Positions 53,136-62,155 of a DNA stretch of 64,000 nt are shown in pieces. The stretch is from Dyadobacter pollutisoli (GTDB lineage: Bacteria; Bacteroidota; Bacteroidia; Cytophagales; Spirosomataceae), in NCBI RefSeq assembly GCF_026625565.1, contig NZ_CP112998.1:6298501-6362500 (forward strand). The letters run 5' to 3'. The notes beneath the pieces are model-generated. The model saw nothing but the letters and a program-made list of their open reading frames with translations. It ran no database searches and was not told the DNA's origin. The number at the start of each line of letters is the position of its first letter. The stretch's first letter is position 1. A program made the translations under genes and the position numbers.

Positions 53136-55625
53136 ATGTTTGCAAGAGTCTTGAAAATCTTTGGTATCGTTGCCCTTTGTGCCGTGTTCATGTTTGGTGC
53201 GGTGGAGTTCTGGGTGTATCGCAACAGAGAAAAGATTTTCCGGGAAGTGCAGGAAGCAGTCAATGAAAGCCTGAATGGAAAACTGGAAATAGGAGACTTC
53301 AAATTTCGACCTTTTTATGGTGGTCTTGGCCTTAATTTCACACTTTCTGGCGTCAAATTAACAGATAGTCTTTATCACATTCATCAAAAACCCTTTCTGG
53401 AAGCTGAGCAGATTCACGTGGCGCTTGACCTGAAAGGTCTTTATAAGGGTGACATTAAAATCAAGAATCTGATCCTGCAAAACGGGAATCTTAGGTTGTT
53501 TGTCCAGCGAAATGGATACTCAAACCTAAGTATTTTTAAATCTCAAAAAGAAAGCAAAGACGAGAAGAGCCCCCGCGATAAAGACGGGATTGTGAAGAAA
53601 CTTGGAAATCTGCGCTTTGTGAATTTTGACGTTACCTACGCGGATTCTCTTAAACAAAAATATTATGGAGCGATTTTTCGGGATGCAACCAACATTATTA
53701 CGCTGACGGATTCGACGACCAATGCCAATTTCAATGGTGCAGTTTACTTCCATGGTTTGACATTCAAACCTAAAAAAGGAGGCTTTCTCGTCAATCAGGA
53801 AACGAATGTAGCTTTGGCCCTGGCTTATGATGAAGACGCCAAAAACTTAAAAATTTATCCTTCGATATTGGAAAGCGCTACCCACGACAAAATCGGGATC
53901 AATGGTGAATTCGACTTTTCAGATACGCTGCGCAACTTCACATTAAATTTTGAGGCGAAGAAAATAGCGGTTAAGAACGCATTACCTCTTTTGACGGCAA
54001 GGGTACGGAAGCAGATTGACTCGATCGGAATTCAGACGGACGTGGATACGCAGGTAAAAGTGAAGGGCCAACTTTCGGAAAGGCAGCCGAGGGTTGACGT
54101 TTATTTTAATACGGATACTTTTGAATATAATCTGCAGGTCGGGACCTTGCGGAAGATGAAAGCCGAAGGGGTATTTACCAATCAGGGTGATTCGACGCGG
54201 ATACCGGGGCCTCCCAATTCACGGCTCACCGCGCCAAAGGTGACGGGAATGTTTGAGACCATACCATTTAGCTTAAAACTTGTGATAGACGATTTTCGGC
54301 ATCCTAAGGCCAAACTGGACGGTCGGATCGAAGGAGATTCGACCAACCTGGGGCAGCTGCTGGACCCGGGCAAGTACCGGATCAAGAATGGCACGGCGAC
54401 AATCGATTTTCACTTCAATGGCAATCTCAAGAATTTTTATGATCCTGCCAAAGACCGGTTCAACGGGAAGCTTTGGGGAAAAGCATCTCTCAACAACATT
54501 TCAATGGATTATCTTCCTCGTAAGGTTCATTTGAAACAGATCAAGGGTGATCTTACTTTTAACGAGTCAGTAGTAGTGCTTCCTGACCTCCACTTTTTTG
54601 ACGGTCAAAATATGCTTTATGTCAGAGGGACACTAGTGGATTTGATACCTTACTTGTTTGGTTCGCCCAAGCCGCTCAGGGCACAGGTTGACATTAATAT
54701 TCCAAACTGGCAACTCAACTGGCTGGAAAATTTGCTGGCTCAAAGGGGAAAACAAAGGTATACAGCCAAGAAAAAGCCGCGACTTTCTGAATTGCTGGAC
54801 GATGCGATCGATAAGATGGAGATCGTGGCCAAGCTGGATTCCAAAACTTTAAAATACCGTCATTTCACGGCCAAGGACGTCAAAGGACAGTTTACCATCA
54901 AGAATAACGCGGTGAGTATTGAGTATTTTGTAATGAAAGCCTTCGGACGTGGAAATGTGCGGATTTCGGGTGAAATGGACAATTCTGGTGTAGGCCTTCC
55001 GCACCTTTTTTTGCGTGGAAAAATCATGGATGCGGACGTGCATTCCGTTTTTTACTCATTCGACAATTTTGGACAAAAAACCATTACACATGAAAATCTG
55101 AAAGGGATACTTACCTCAGATTTTAGTTTTGAATCCAGGTTGAGTAACAACGTCAAGCTGGTACCATCCAGCATGAAGGGGTTATTAAGGATAAACCTGG
55201 TGAATGGCTATATCATTAATTTTGAGCCATTTATGAAGATGAAGCGGCTGATTTTCAAAAAGAGAAATTTTGAACGCGTAAAATTTGCACCTATTCATAA
55301 CGATTTCAAGCTCAGCGGGGAAGAAATTGAAATAGCTCCAATGGAAATAGAATCCAACGTGCTGACCTTGTACATTGACGGGATTTACAGTTTTGCTAAG
55401 AAAACCGATATTAATATCCAGATTCCGCTCAGCAATCTCAAAAAGCGGGACTCCACCTACGTCCTTGACCCCAATAATGAACAGAAAAAGGACGGCTCTA
55501 AGATCTATCTGCGGGCCATCGATGAAAACGGCGAGGTAAACATCAAGCTCGCATTCCGGAAGAAAAAGGACAAAGACAAGGCCAGGAAAGAAGAAGAGTT
55601 TGTTCCCGACACGATCCAGAAGTAA
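53136..55625 (+). CDS. AsmA-like/DUF748 membrane-anchored protein
   Basis: This 829-residue protein starts with one transmembrane helix (IFGIVALCAVFMFGAVEFWV) followed by a very long beta-rich part. AsmA-type features include VNESLNGKLEIGDFKFRPF, LKLTDSLYH-like repeats, and FDGQNMLYVRGTLVDLIPYLFG. The C-terminal AsmA-like region ends with EIAPMEIESNVLTLYIDGIYS. AsmA-family proteins bridge the periplasm and help move phospholipids to the outer membrane. Its stop abuts the stop of the convergent response-regulator gene. Confidence 0.82.
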   Translation: MFARVLKIFGIVALCAVFMFGAVEFWVYRNREKIFREVQEAVNESLNGKLEIGDFKFRPFYGGLGLNFTLSGVKLTDSLYHIHQKPFLEAEQIHVALDLKGLYKGDIKIKNLILQNGNLRLFVQRNGYSNLSIFKSQKESKDEKSPRDKDGIVKKLGNLRFVNFDVTYADSLKQKYYGAIFRDATNIITLTDSTTNANFNGAVYFHGLTFKPKKGGFLVNQETNVALALAYDEDAKNLKIYPSILESATHDKIGINGEFDFSDTLRNFTLNFEAKKIAVKNALPLLTARVRKQIDSIGIQTDVDTQVKVKGQLSERQPRVDVYFNTDTFEYNLQVGTLRKMKAEGVFTNQGDSTRIPGPPNSRLTAPKVTGMFETIPFSLKLVIDDFRHPKAKLDGRIEGDSTNLGQLLDPGKYRIKNGTATIDFHFNGNLKNFYDPAKDRFNGKLWGKASLNNISMDYLPRKVHLKQIKGDLTFNESVVVLPDLHFFDGQNMLYVRGTLVDLIPYLFGSPKPLRAQVDINIPNWQLNWLENLLAQRGKQRYTAKKKPRLSELLDDAIDKMEIVAKLDSKTLKYRHFTAKDVKGQFTIKNNAVSIEYFVMKAFGRGNVRISGEMDNSGVGLPHLFLRGKIMDADVHSVFYSFDNFGQKTITHENLKGILTSDFSFESRLSNNVKLVPSSMKGLLRINLVNGYIINFEPFMKMKRLIFKKRNFERVKFAPIHNDFKLSGEEIEIAPMEIESNVLTLYIDGIYSFAKKTDINIQIPLSNLKKRDSTYVLDPNNEQKKDGSKIYLRAIDENGEVNIKLAFRKKKDKDKARKEEEFVPDTIQK

Positions 55626-56336
55626 TTACTCCCGCTCGTTGCTGAACATATATCCTACGCCTTTCAGAGTTTTAATGTAAGTATCGCCCAGTTTTTCGCG
55701 CAGCTTACGAATGTGTACGTCGACTGTTCTTTCGAGTACATAAATGTCGGCTCCCCATATTTTTTGAAGCAACTCGTCCCTGCTAAACACTTTGTTAGGC
55801 GTTTGGGCAAGAAAGAAAAGCAGTTCAAATTCCTTTTTTGGCAACACCGTCGATTTTTCACCAGCCTGGGTAACCGTATAATTTTTCCGGTTGATCGACA
55901 GGTCAAGGATCTCAATAGTATCTCCGGATTCAGCCTTTTGTGCCTCTCTTCTGAACAATGCATTGATCCGGCTCATCAAAGCGCGGGGCTTAATGGGCTT
56001 TGTAATGTAATCGTCAGCGCCAACATCAAACGCAGCAACCTCGGAATATTCTTCGGAACGGGCAGTAAGAAAAAGTATATAGGTGTTCTTGATCTCAGGG
56101 TTCTGACGCAGCATGCGTCCAGTTTCGATACCGTCCAGCTGCGGCATCATGATATCAAGCAGTATCAGGTCAGGGATAAACGTCTTGGCAATTTCAATTG
56201 CTTTTTTTCCGTTTGAGGCGGTCAGTACTGAGTAGCCTTCCTTGGTTAAATTATATTCGAGGAGTTCAACAATATCAGAATCGTCATCAACTACTAATAC
56301 TTTCGGTGCTGATGCAGCAGATTTAGCGGTGCTCAT
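55626..56336 (-). CDS. OmpR/PhoB-type response regulator
   Basis: This 236-residue two-component regulator has a receiver domain at residues ~12-130 and a C-terminal winged helix (KEFELLFFLAQTPNKVFSRDELLQKIWG, then VHIRKLREKLG). In the receiver, the acidic pair is at Asp17/Asp18, the phospho-acceptor is Asp61 in LILLDIMMPQ, and the conserved Lys sits in YITKPIKPRAL. No histidine kinase gene is adjacent in the window. An inverted repeat (ATGTGA/TCACAT) lies 37 bp upstream of the start. Confidence 0.93.
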   Translation of the reverse strand: MSTAKSAASAPKVLVVDDDSDIVELLEYNLTKEGYSVLTASNGKKAIEIAKTFIPDLILLDIMMPQLDGIETGRMLRQNPEIKNTYILFLTARSEEYSEVAAFDVGADDYITKPIKPRALMSRINALFRREAQKAESGDTIEILDLSINRKNYTVTQAGEKSTVLPKKEFELLFFLAQTPNKVFSRDELLQKIWGADIYVLERTVDVHIRKLREKLGDTYIKTLKGVGYMFSNERE

Positions 56337-56372
56337 TGTTTTTATGATTAAAACGCGATTCGAAATTAGCAG

Positions 56373-56387
56373 ATGTGACGTTCACAT
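56373..56387. promoter_or_regulatory. Inverted repeat upstream of the response-regulator gene
   Basis: ATGTGA and TCACAT flank a 3-bp centre, followed at higher coordinates by TTTTACATTA. Could be an operator for autoregulation. The spacing is too short for a CRP/FNR consensus. Confidence 0.35.
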
Positions 56388-56423
56388 TACATGTTTTACA
56401 TTATTGTTAACATAAACATAATA

Positions 56424-57263
56424 TCACTGATAAGTAATCCGGTACACTGCGCCTTGCTCATTGGTGATCAGCATATCGGTATTGTTCAAAAAAATAAGAG
56501 CCTCATTTTGCGCCTTGACCAGACGGAAACAACCCAATGGTTTTTTAAAATTGATCATATTATTCTCAACCCCGAATAAAAGGATTTTACCATAGGTAAG
56601 TAAAGCAAAAGTTTTACCGTCCGGGCTGATGTCGGCAGAAGTGACCTGCGTATTGATGTTGATACTGTCTACCGGGGTCAGTACATAGTTTCCGCTTTCA
56701 ACCGGAAGTTGATACAATTTAACAGATTTGTCCTTTCCCCAGTTTTTAGAAAAAAGGAAAAGATTGTTTTGATGGTAAAAAAATGATTCGCAATCGGATA
56801 CAGGCAGTTTAGGGCTGCCAGCTTTGTTTTTTTGTTGTGAATAAGTGAATGTAATTTTCTCTGCTGCCGGCTGATCGATGCTCCATTTATAAATATCAAA
56901 ACTGCTTCGTGGCGCAGCATTGTTGCCAAAGTCGCCTATATATACATTGCCTGCCTGATCCTGGGTGAGATCTTCCCAGTCTGTATTTTTGGCTCCCGGT
57001 ATTGGTTTTGTAGAAATGAGTTTGCCCGTCAGGTCAAATTCATACAATTCAGGTTTTCCGCCACTATCATTATGAGTCCAGAAAGAATCCTCGTTACTGC
57101 CTCTGGCGAGGCCCGAACTTTCATTGGCGACAGTTGGAAGCTTGCCTATTTTCTTAATTTTGTAGTGAGACCGCACTTTCTTGAAATCGTTGATGCGGTG
57201 ATCTGGCTCACAGGTGCAGAAAACGGTTTTGACAGCAAACCACAGATATATCAACTTATTCAT
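56424..57263 (-). CDS. Secreted beta-propeller-like protein of unknown function
   Basis: This 279-residue protein from ATG 57263 has an N-terminal hydrophobic segment (LIYLWFAVKTVF) that may be a signal. Repeated short strands follow, with WTHNDSGG, DWEDLTQDQAGNVYIGDFGNN and SDCESFFYHQNNLFLFSKNWG, resembling six- or seven-bladed propellers related to secreted calcium-binding or lactonase-like proteins. No catalytic set is obvious. Its ATG and the ATG of the divergent AI-2E transporter share the bases of a CATG. Confidence 0.62.
   Translation of the reverse strand: MNKLIYLWFAVKTVFCTCEPDHRINDFKKVRSHYKIKKIGKLPTVANESSGLARGSNEDSFWTHNDSGGKPELYEFDLTGKLISTKPIPGAKNTDWEDLTQDQAGNVYIGDFGNNAAPRSSFDIYKWSIDQPAAEKITFTYSQQKNKAGSPKLPVSDCESFFYHQNNLFLFSKNWGKDKSVKLYQLPVESGNYVLTPVDSININTQVTSADISPDGKTFALLTYGKILLFGVENNMINFKKPLGCFRLVKAQNEALIFLNNTDMLITNEQGAVYRITYQ
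57134..57162 (+). promoter_or_regulatory. Promoter of the AI-2E transporter gene, inside the divergent gene
   Basis: TTG (57134-57136), 18 nt, then TAATTTTG (57155-57162) exactly fits the Bacteroidota consensus TTG-N17-19-TAnnTTTG. It lies 100 bp before the transporter ATG, within the opposite-strand propeller gene. Confidence 0.55.
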
Positions 57264-58479
57264 GAATTCAACGTTACGTCCTCTTCCAAACAAAGATAAA
57301 GAAACACCCGTTTACATCAAGCTGGCAAGTACCCTGGTCGCTCTGATCGCGACGGTCTATATTCTATTTGTGCTTCGTGAGACTATTATCCCGCTCGCTT
57401 TTTCGATTTTACTTGCCATTCTTTTGCATCCCGTCTGTGCCTGGCTCGAACGCCACCGGGTACCACGGATCGGATCGATTTTACTGAGCATCATGACATT
57501 GTTTTTTGTGATCATTGTGCTGATATACGTCGTGTCTTTACAAATCGGGAGCTTCGCGGAAGAGCTTCCCAGGATAACCGAAAAGGCGGAAACGATCTTG
57601 GATCAAACCCTGACAATGGGAGAAAGATACCTCAATGTCAGTCGTACGCAGCAGGTTAGCGAAGCCAAAAAGTACCTGATCAATGCGCTGAGCGAAGGCA
57701 GGGCCGTTTTACTGAATACACTGGTTACTACCACCGGGGCGATTTCGACATTTGTCCTTATCCCGCTTTACATTTTCTTTTTTCTGCTATACCGTGATTT
57801 TTTCAGACGATTTGTTCACAAAGCAGTTAAGAATGTACCCAATGAAGATTTGAACCTTCTTTTGAAGAAAATATATGAAGTGATCCAGAGCTATTTGTCC
57901 GGGTTGTTTCTGGTTATTTTAATAGTAGGGGTTTTAAATAGCATTGGTCTGTTGATCCTGGGCGTTCCGCATGCGATTTTTTTTGGGTTTTTGGCCGGGT
58001 TTCTTATCCTCATTCCCTATATCGGTATCCTGATCGGCTCCATTCTGCCGGCTTTACTTAGCATTGTAACCATGGATTCGCCCTGGTACGCGGTCGGTGT
58101 AATTGGTATAATGAGCTTTGTTCAGTTTCTCGAAGGTAATTTCATCACTCCCAACATTGTGGGTTCAAAAGTGAGCGTGAACCCGCTGGCGGCTATTATC
58201 GCATTGTTTTTGGGAGGGCAGCTGTGGGGACTATCCGGATTAATTCTCGCATTGCCTGTTACAGCAATACTGAAAGTGATTCTGGACACGATGCCCAGCC
58301 TGGAACCTTATGGGTTTCTGTTGGGAGAGCCGGTTCATGAAGTGGAGGAAGAAAAAGCGGAAATACTACGAGAGCAGGTAGCGCAAAAGGAATTCAAGAA
58401 GAAACCATATCGTCGCTACCGGAACAAGTCGCGTAAGAAACCGGACGGAAGTGCGCCCGGGCCGGCAACTGAGGCTTAG
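57262..58479 (+). CDS. AI-2E family transporter
   Basis: This 405-residue membrane protein has about eight helices. The AI-2E/PerM signature is present: RETIIPLAFSILLAILLHPVCAWLE near the start, and FLEGNFITPNIVGSKVSVNPLAAIIALFLGGQLWGLSG toward the C terminus. Family members export AI-2 in E. coli or act as ion antiporters, and the substrate here is not known. The C-terminal ~50 residues are basic (KKPYRRYRNKSRKKPDG) and likely cytoplasmic. Start ATG 57262 is the only good one. Its stop overlaps gldH by 4 bp. Confidence 0.87.
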   Translation: MNSTLRPLPNKDKETPVYIKLASTLVALIATVYILFVLRETIIPLAFSILLAILLHPVCAWLERHRVPRIGSILLSIMTLFFVIIVLIYVVSLQIGSFAEELPRITEKAETILDQTLTMGERYLNVSRTQQVSEAKKYLINALSEGRAVLLNTLVTTTGAISTFVLIPLYIFFFLLYRDFFRRFVHKAVKNVPNEDLNLLLKKIYEVIQSYLSGLFLVILIVGVLNSIGLLILGVPHAIFFGFLAGFLILIPYIGILIGSILPALLSIVTMDSPWYAVGVIGIMSFVQFLEGNFITPNIVGSKVSVNPLAAIIALFLGGQLWGLSGLILALPVTAILKVILDTMPSLEPYGFLLGEPVHEVEEEKAEILREQVAQKEFKKKPYRRYRNKSRKKPDGSAPGPATEA

Positions 58480-58961
58480 TTACCTGGTGGCACCACTTTT
58501 TCCACACTGATTCCCACACTCATCACAAAAGGAAGCGGGTTCTGCCGCATGGACTGTGAAAGTGTAAAAGTGTAAGTACCGGATCTCTGGAAACGATAAT
58601 TTTTAAGGAAAGGAATTTTGTGATCAAAAAGGTCTCCGAGACCGTGGCCATACGGTTTTCCTGTGGTTTCATTGGAGAGGTAAACTTCTTCCAGTGTATT
58701 AGAAATCAGTTTTTGATCCGGCCCGGTAAAGTTTCTGGTCAGGTACAGATTATAGTACGGATATTGCAATGTGTTCCGCAGCAAATAGTAGATGTTGTAA
58801 ACCTGTGTCGTGTCCGTAATCTCCACTTTGAAAACAGGCTTATTTTTAATGTACCAAAGGCCGTCATCAATGTCTTCATGCGCTTTGTAGACTACATTTT
58901 CATCGCAGCTAGATAAGAACAGACAAAACAAAGAAACAACGGCCAGCCGGATAAACTTCAT
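58476..58961 (-). CDS. gldH: Gliding motility lipoprotein GldH
   Basis: This 161-residue lipoprotein from ATG 58961 has a signal peptide and lipobox LSSC with the acylated Cys19. The remainder matches GldH (DDGLWYIKNKPVFKVEI, YYLLRNTLQYPYYNLYL, GLGDLFDHKIPF, SQSMRQNPLP). GldH is required for gliding motility and chitin use in Flavobacterium johnsoniae, as part of the Gld set linked to the type IX system. It fits with the four T9SS cargo genes in the window. Two other codons upstream are open, but the signal peptide starts here. Confidence 0.92.
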   Translation of the reverse strand: MKFIRLAVVSLFCLFLSSCDENVVYKAHEDIDDGLWYIKNKPVFKVEITDTTQVYNIYYLLRNTLQYPYYNLYLTRNFTGPDQKLISNTLEEVYLSNETTGKPYGHGLGDLFDHKIPFLKNYRFQRSGTYTFTLSQSMRQNPLPFVMSVGISVEKVVPPGN

Positions 58962-59004
58962 GAAAGGTTCGGATATATGGATCACAAAGCTAATTTTTTA
59001 TGCA

Positions 59005-59505
59005 TTATAAGCTTGTCTGTTCAGAGAAATAACGGTTCAGCCAGGAATTAGAAGCAGGAATTTTCCATCTTTTCATCCATTGTGCCTTGGTACTGACCTG
59101 ATTGTCAAAAACCGTCGTGTGGGGCAGGATTGTTTCATCTATCACAGCTTGTTTGATCTTTGGTACCGGAATGGTCTGAACTTCATCCTCGTCGTCCAGA
59201 TAAGCCAGTGAACGGTCGAAGAAATCAATATTCATTCTCTGCCCGATTTCCTGCAACCAGTGTACCGATTTGTCGATGGAACATCCGCTGGGCAATTCAT
59301 CGCGCTCGTCTACTGCAATTACTACAAAACGATGTTCAAAAACCTTTCCCGACGCTGTCAGCGGCTTGCCGTGGGCTTCCCATGTATCCAGTGAAGCTTT
59401 GAGGGTCTCCGTAATAATCCCGGTTTCTTCATTCGTCAGTTTTCTGTTAGCCTGATAAACCCAAACACGGGACTGAAAATCGATATCACTAAATGGTATA
59501 TACAT
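59005..59505 (-). CDS. Conserved Bacteroidota hypothetical protein
   Basis: This 166-residue soluble protein starts MYIPFSDIDFQSRVWVYQAN and carries several acidic stretches (LDDEDEVQTIPVPKIKQ). Relatives in Bacteroidota are sometimes labelled ABC transporter ATPase, but no Walker motif is present, so that label is not used. No domain is recognised. It is upstream of gldH on the same strand with 43 bp between stop and start, so co-transcription is possible. Function unknown. Confidence 0.7.
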   Translation of the reverse strand: MYIPFSDIDFQSRVWVYQANRKLTNEETGIITETLKASLDTWEAHGKPLTASGKVFEHRFVVIAVDERDELPSGCSIDKSVHWLQEIGQRMNIDFFDRSLAYLDDEDEVQTIPVPKIKQAVIDETILPHTTVFDNQVSTKAQWMKRWKIPASNSWLNRYFSEQTSL

Positions 59506-59612
59506 GATTGAATTGGGCTTGTTAAAAGATCATCATATCAGGGTATGACTTTGTAATCGTAAAATTAAAACAACTGTGCTCGGGACTAAGTTCTTCCAAA
59601 AAGACCGTCTGG

Positions 59613-60422
59613 TTACAATCCCTGAGCCTGCGCCACTAACTCTGCAAGGTCGTAAACTTTTACAGAATCCTCTTTTTCTTTGTTTTTGACGCCATCTGTC
59701 ATCATTACCATACAAAACGGGCAGGCGACAGCAATAGTATTTGCGCCGGTATCAATGGCCTCCTCAATGCGTTCCACATTGATGTCCTTTTTGCCCGGTT
59801 CGGGTTCTTTGAACATTTGACCGCCACCGGCGCCGCAGCAAAGGCCTTTGGTACGGCAACGTTTCATCTCCACCAGATCAGCATCCAAAGCCTCCAGCAC
59901 ATTTCGCGGCGCTTCGTAAACATCATTAGCCCTGCCCAAGTAGCAGGAATCGTGAAATGTTATTTTTTTTCCTTTAAAAGCCTGACCGCCTTCCAGCCGT
60001 ACCCGGCCTTCATTAATAAGTTGCTGCAGATACTCCGAATGATGCATTACATCATAATTGCCACCTAGCTCCGGATATTCATTTTTGAGGGTATTGAAGC
60101 AATGAGGGCAGGCAGTCACGATTTTTTTGATGCCATACATGTCCAGTACCTGAATGTTAGACATGGCCAGCATTTGAAATGTAAACTCATTCCCGGCCCG
60201 TCTTGCCGGATCGCCCGTACAACTTTCTTCCGTTCCCAGCACAGCGAATTTAATCCCTGCTTTATTTAATATTTTGACAAAAGCGACGGTTACTTTTTTA
60301 TAGCGATCATCAAATGACCCCGCGCAACCAACCCAGAACAATACTTCCGGAGATTCATTGCTGGCCGCCATTTCAGCCATCGTAGGGACCTTGTATGTGG
60401 TTTCATTCATAACATCAAACAT
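59613..60422 (-). CDS. HdrB/LutA-like (Fe-S)-binding subunit, CCG domains
   Basis: This 269-residue protein has two CCG (cysteine-rich) domains: WVGCAGSFDDR at the N terminus with VTACPHCFNTL, and DSCYLGRAN with the CCGAGGG motif near the C terminus. Such domains bind a noncubane Fe-S cluster or zinc and exchange electrons with thiols or heterodisulfide-like compounds. It forms a two-gene unit with the membrane-bound iron-sulfur protein (19 bp apart), like HdrB-HdrC. ATG 60422 or 60410 may be used. Confidence 0.85.
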   Translation of the reverse strand: MFDVMNETTYKVPTMAEMAASNESPEVLFWVGCAGSFDDRYKKVTVAFVKILNKAGIKFAVLGTEESCTGDPARRAGNEFTFQMLAMSNIQVLDMYGIKKIVTACPHCFNTLKNEYPELGGNYDVMHHSEYLQQLINEGRVRLEGGQAFKGKKITFHDSCYLGRANDVYEAPRNVLEALDADLVEMKRCRTKGLCCGAGGGQMFKEPEPGKKDINVERIEEAIDTGANTIAVACPFCMVMMTDGVKNKEKEDSVKVYDLAELVAQAQGL

Positions 60423-60441
60423 TTGAGTGTTCAGAGGCGGC

Positions 60442-61785
60442 CTATTCGGCAGGTTTGGAATTTAAGCCGTCAGCCCAATTGAACCGGTCGCCGGGCGAGA
60501 ATCTCCACGGAGCCTGGTTCGTATCCATATTCTGGAACATCATATTCCAGGACGCGGGAGCGTGGGCCTCGTCCATAATTTTGTATCTGCGCAGCTGCAA
60601 AATGATATCAAGCGGGTTAATCAGCACCGGACATTCCTGTACGCATGCATTGCAACTGGTACATGCAAGAATTTCTTCTTCCAGAATGTAGTCACCGATC
60701 AGGCTTTTTCCATCGTTTTTAAACTCACCTTTATTAGCCTGCATATTTCTGCCAATATCTTCCAGTCGGTCGCGGGTATCCATCATGATCTTGCGAGGCG
60801 ATAGTTTTTTACCCGTCAGGTTAGCCGGGCAGGCAGAAGTACAGCGGCCGCATTCCGTGCAGGAGTAGGCATCCATTAAGTTTTTCCAGCTCAAATCCTG
60901 TACATCCTTTGCTCCAAAACGTTCGGGAACAGCCTGCGCATCACCGGTCTGATTTTCAAGGCCAAGCATGATTTTTACTTCGCTGGTAATTTCAGGCATG
61001 TTGTTCATTTTTCCCTTCGGTGTGAGGCGGGAAAAATAAGTGTTTGGAAATGCAAGGACAATGTGTAAATGCTTGGAGTAAGTCACATAGACTGCAAATA
61101 CAAATATGCCTATAATGTGCAACCACCAAGCGGCACGCTCGTAAATGATCAGCGTACTTTCATTCCAGCCTGCGAAGATCGGTTTCAAGGCTTCGCTAAT
61201 GAAGAATGGCCCCGACCTCGTATAATGCAAGCTCCCAAGATCCTGCAAAACGCTGTCGGCAGCATTCATGGTTAGTATTGCAAGCATCAGCACAATCTCG
61301 AAAACGAGGATCAGTTTACCGTCCAGCTGAGGCCAGCCGTTCATTTCACGGTGCCGGGAAGGTTGCAGCCTTTCTACTTTCACGACACTACGCCTCAATA
61401 AAAAGATGCCACAGGCCAACATTACGCCGAGTGCAAGCAGTTCGAAAAAGCCGATCAGAAATGGGTAAAAGGAACCTAAAAGTGGGGCAAACAGGCGATG
61501 CGTGCCGAGAATGCCATCCAGCACAATTTCCAGTATCTCTATATTGATGAGTATAAAACCCGCGTAGACAGCAAAGTGAAGTATTCCGATGAGCGGGCGG
61601 TCAAACATTTTCTTTTGCCCAAAAGCAATTCGCAGCATGGTAGAAAGGCGTTTTCCGGGTTGATCTTTCCTGTCCTCATCTTTTCCCAGCAGGATGGTTT
61701 TTTTAATAATGCCAACTCTTTGGAAAACCAGCCATGCGGTTACTCCAAGGACAGCTATGAAGATGATTTGCTGAATTATGGCCAT
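60442..61785 (-). CDS. HdrC-like membrane-bound (Fe-S)-binding protein
   Basis: This 447-residue protein from ATG 61785 has about six transmembrane helices in its N-terminal ~270 residues (a heme/quinone-interacting region). Two [4Fe-4S] clusters follow: CTECGRCTSACPANLTG and CTSCNACVQECPV. It is expected to pass electrons between a quinone pool and the HdrB-like partner encoded just downstream. A further in-frame ATG lies 4 codons upstream. Physiological partners are not obvious from the window. Confidence 0.85.
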   Translation of the reverse strand: MAIIQQIIFIAVLGVTAWLVFQRVGIIKKTILLGKDEDRKDQPGKRLSTMLRIAFGQKKMFDRPLIGILHFAVYAGFILINIEILEIVLDGILGTHRLFAPLLGSFYPFLIGFFELLALGVMLACGIFLLRRSVVKVERLQPSRHREMNGWPQLDGKLILVFEIVLMLAILTMNAADSVLQDLGSLHYTRSGPFFISEALKPIFAGWNESTLIIYERAAWWLHIIGIFVFAVYVTYSKHLHIVLAFPNTYFSRLTPKGKMNNMPEITSEVKIMLGLENQTGDAQAVPERFGAKDVQDLSWKNLMDAYSCTECGRCTSACPANLTGKKLSPRKIMMDTRDRLEDIGRNMQANKGEFKNDGKSLIGDYILEEEILACTSCNACVQECPVLINPLDIILQLRRYKIMDEAHAPASWNMMFQNMDTNQAPWRFSPGDRFNWADGLNSKPAE

Positions 61786-62030
61786 GATCGTGTACATCAA
61801 TTGAAACTGGCAGCGCATTGGTATGCAAGCATACTACCAACAAATATGATAAAAATGTGCCATGGTACAAATGGTTTTGAAATTTAATTGAAGGAGTCCA
61901 TTTGTTAAGACAAAGGTTATCAGCGCAATAGCTTTTATTGGTAAACTAATTGAGAAATATTTTTATAAAAAATTTGTAAAGCCAAAACAGGTTTCTATTT
62001 TTGCACTCCCGAAAGGAACCAATTGAGCCT

Positions 62031-62103
62031 GGTGATGTAGCTCAGTCGGTAGAGCAAAGGACTGAAAATCCTTGTGTCGGCGGTTCGATTCCGTCCATCA
62101 CCA
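62031..62103 (+). tRNA. tRNA-Phe (anticodon GAA)
   Basis: Cloverleaf: the acceptor is GGTGATG with CATCACC plus discriminator A, and the D arm contains GCTCAGTCGGTAGAGC. The anticodon stem is AAGGA/TCCTT with loop CTGAAAA and anticodon GAA, and the T arm contains GGTTCGATTCC. No encoded CCA. A strong terminator follows. Confidence 0.95.
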
Positions 62104-62117
62104 CTTTGAAATGCCAT

Positions 62118-62155
62118 AACGCCTTGATAATCAACGAATTATCAAGGCGTTTTTG
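62118..62155 (+). terminator. Terminator after tRNA-Phe
   Basis: AACGCCTTGATAAT pairs with ATTATCAAGGCGTT around a 6-nt loop (14-bp stem), followed by a T-rich tract, 14 bp beyond the tRNA. Confidence 0.9.

Noticed and set aside
59005..59505. Label as ABC transporter ATPase for the hypothetical protein
   Set aside because: No Walker A, signature or Walker B motif is present.
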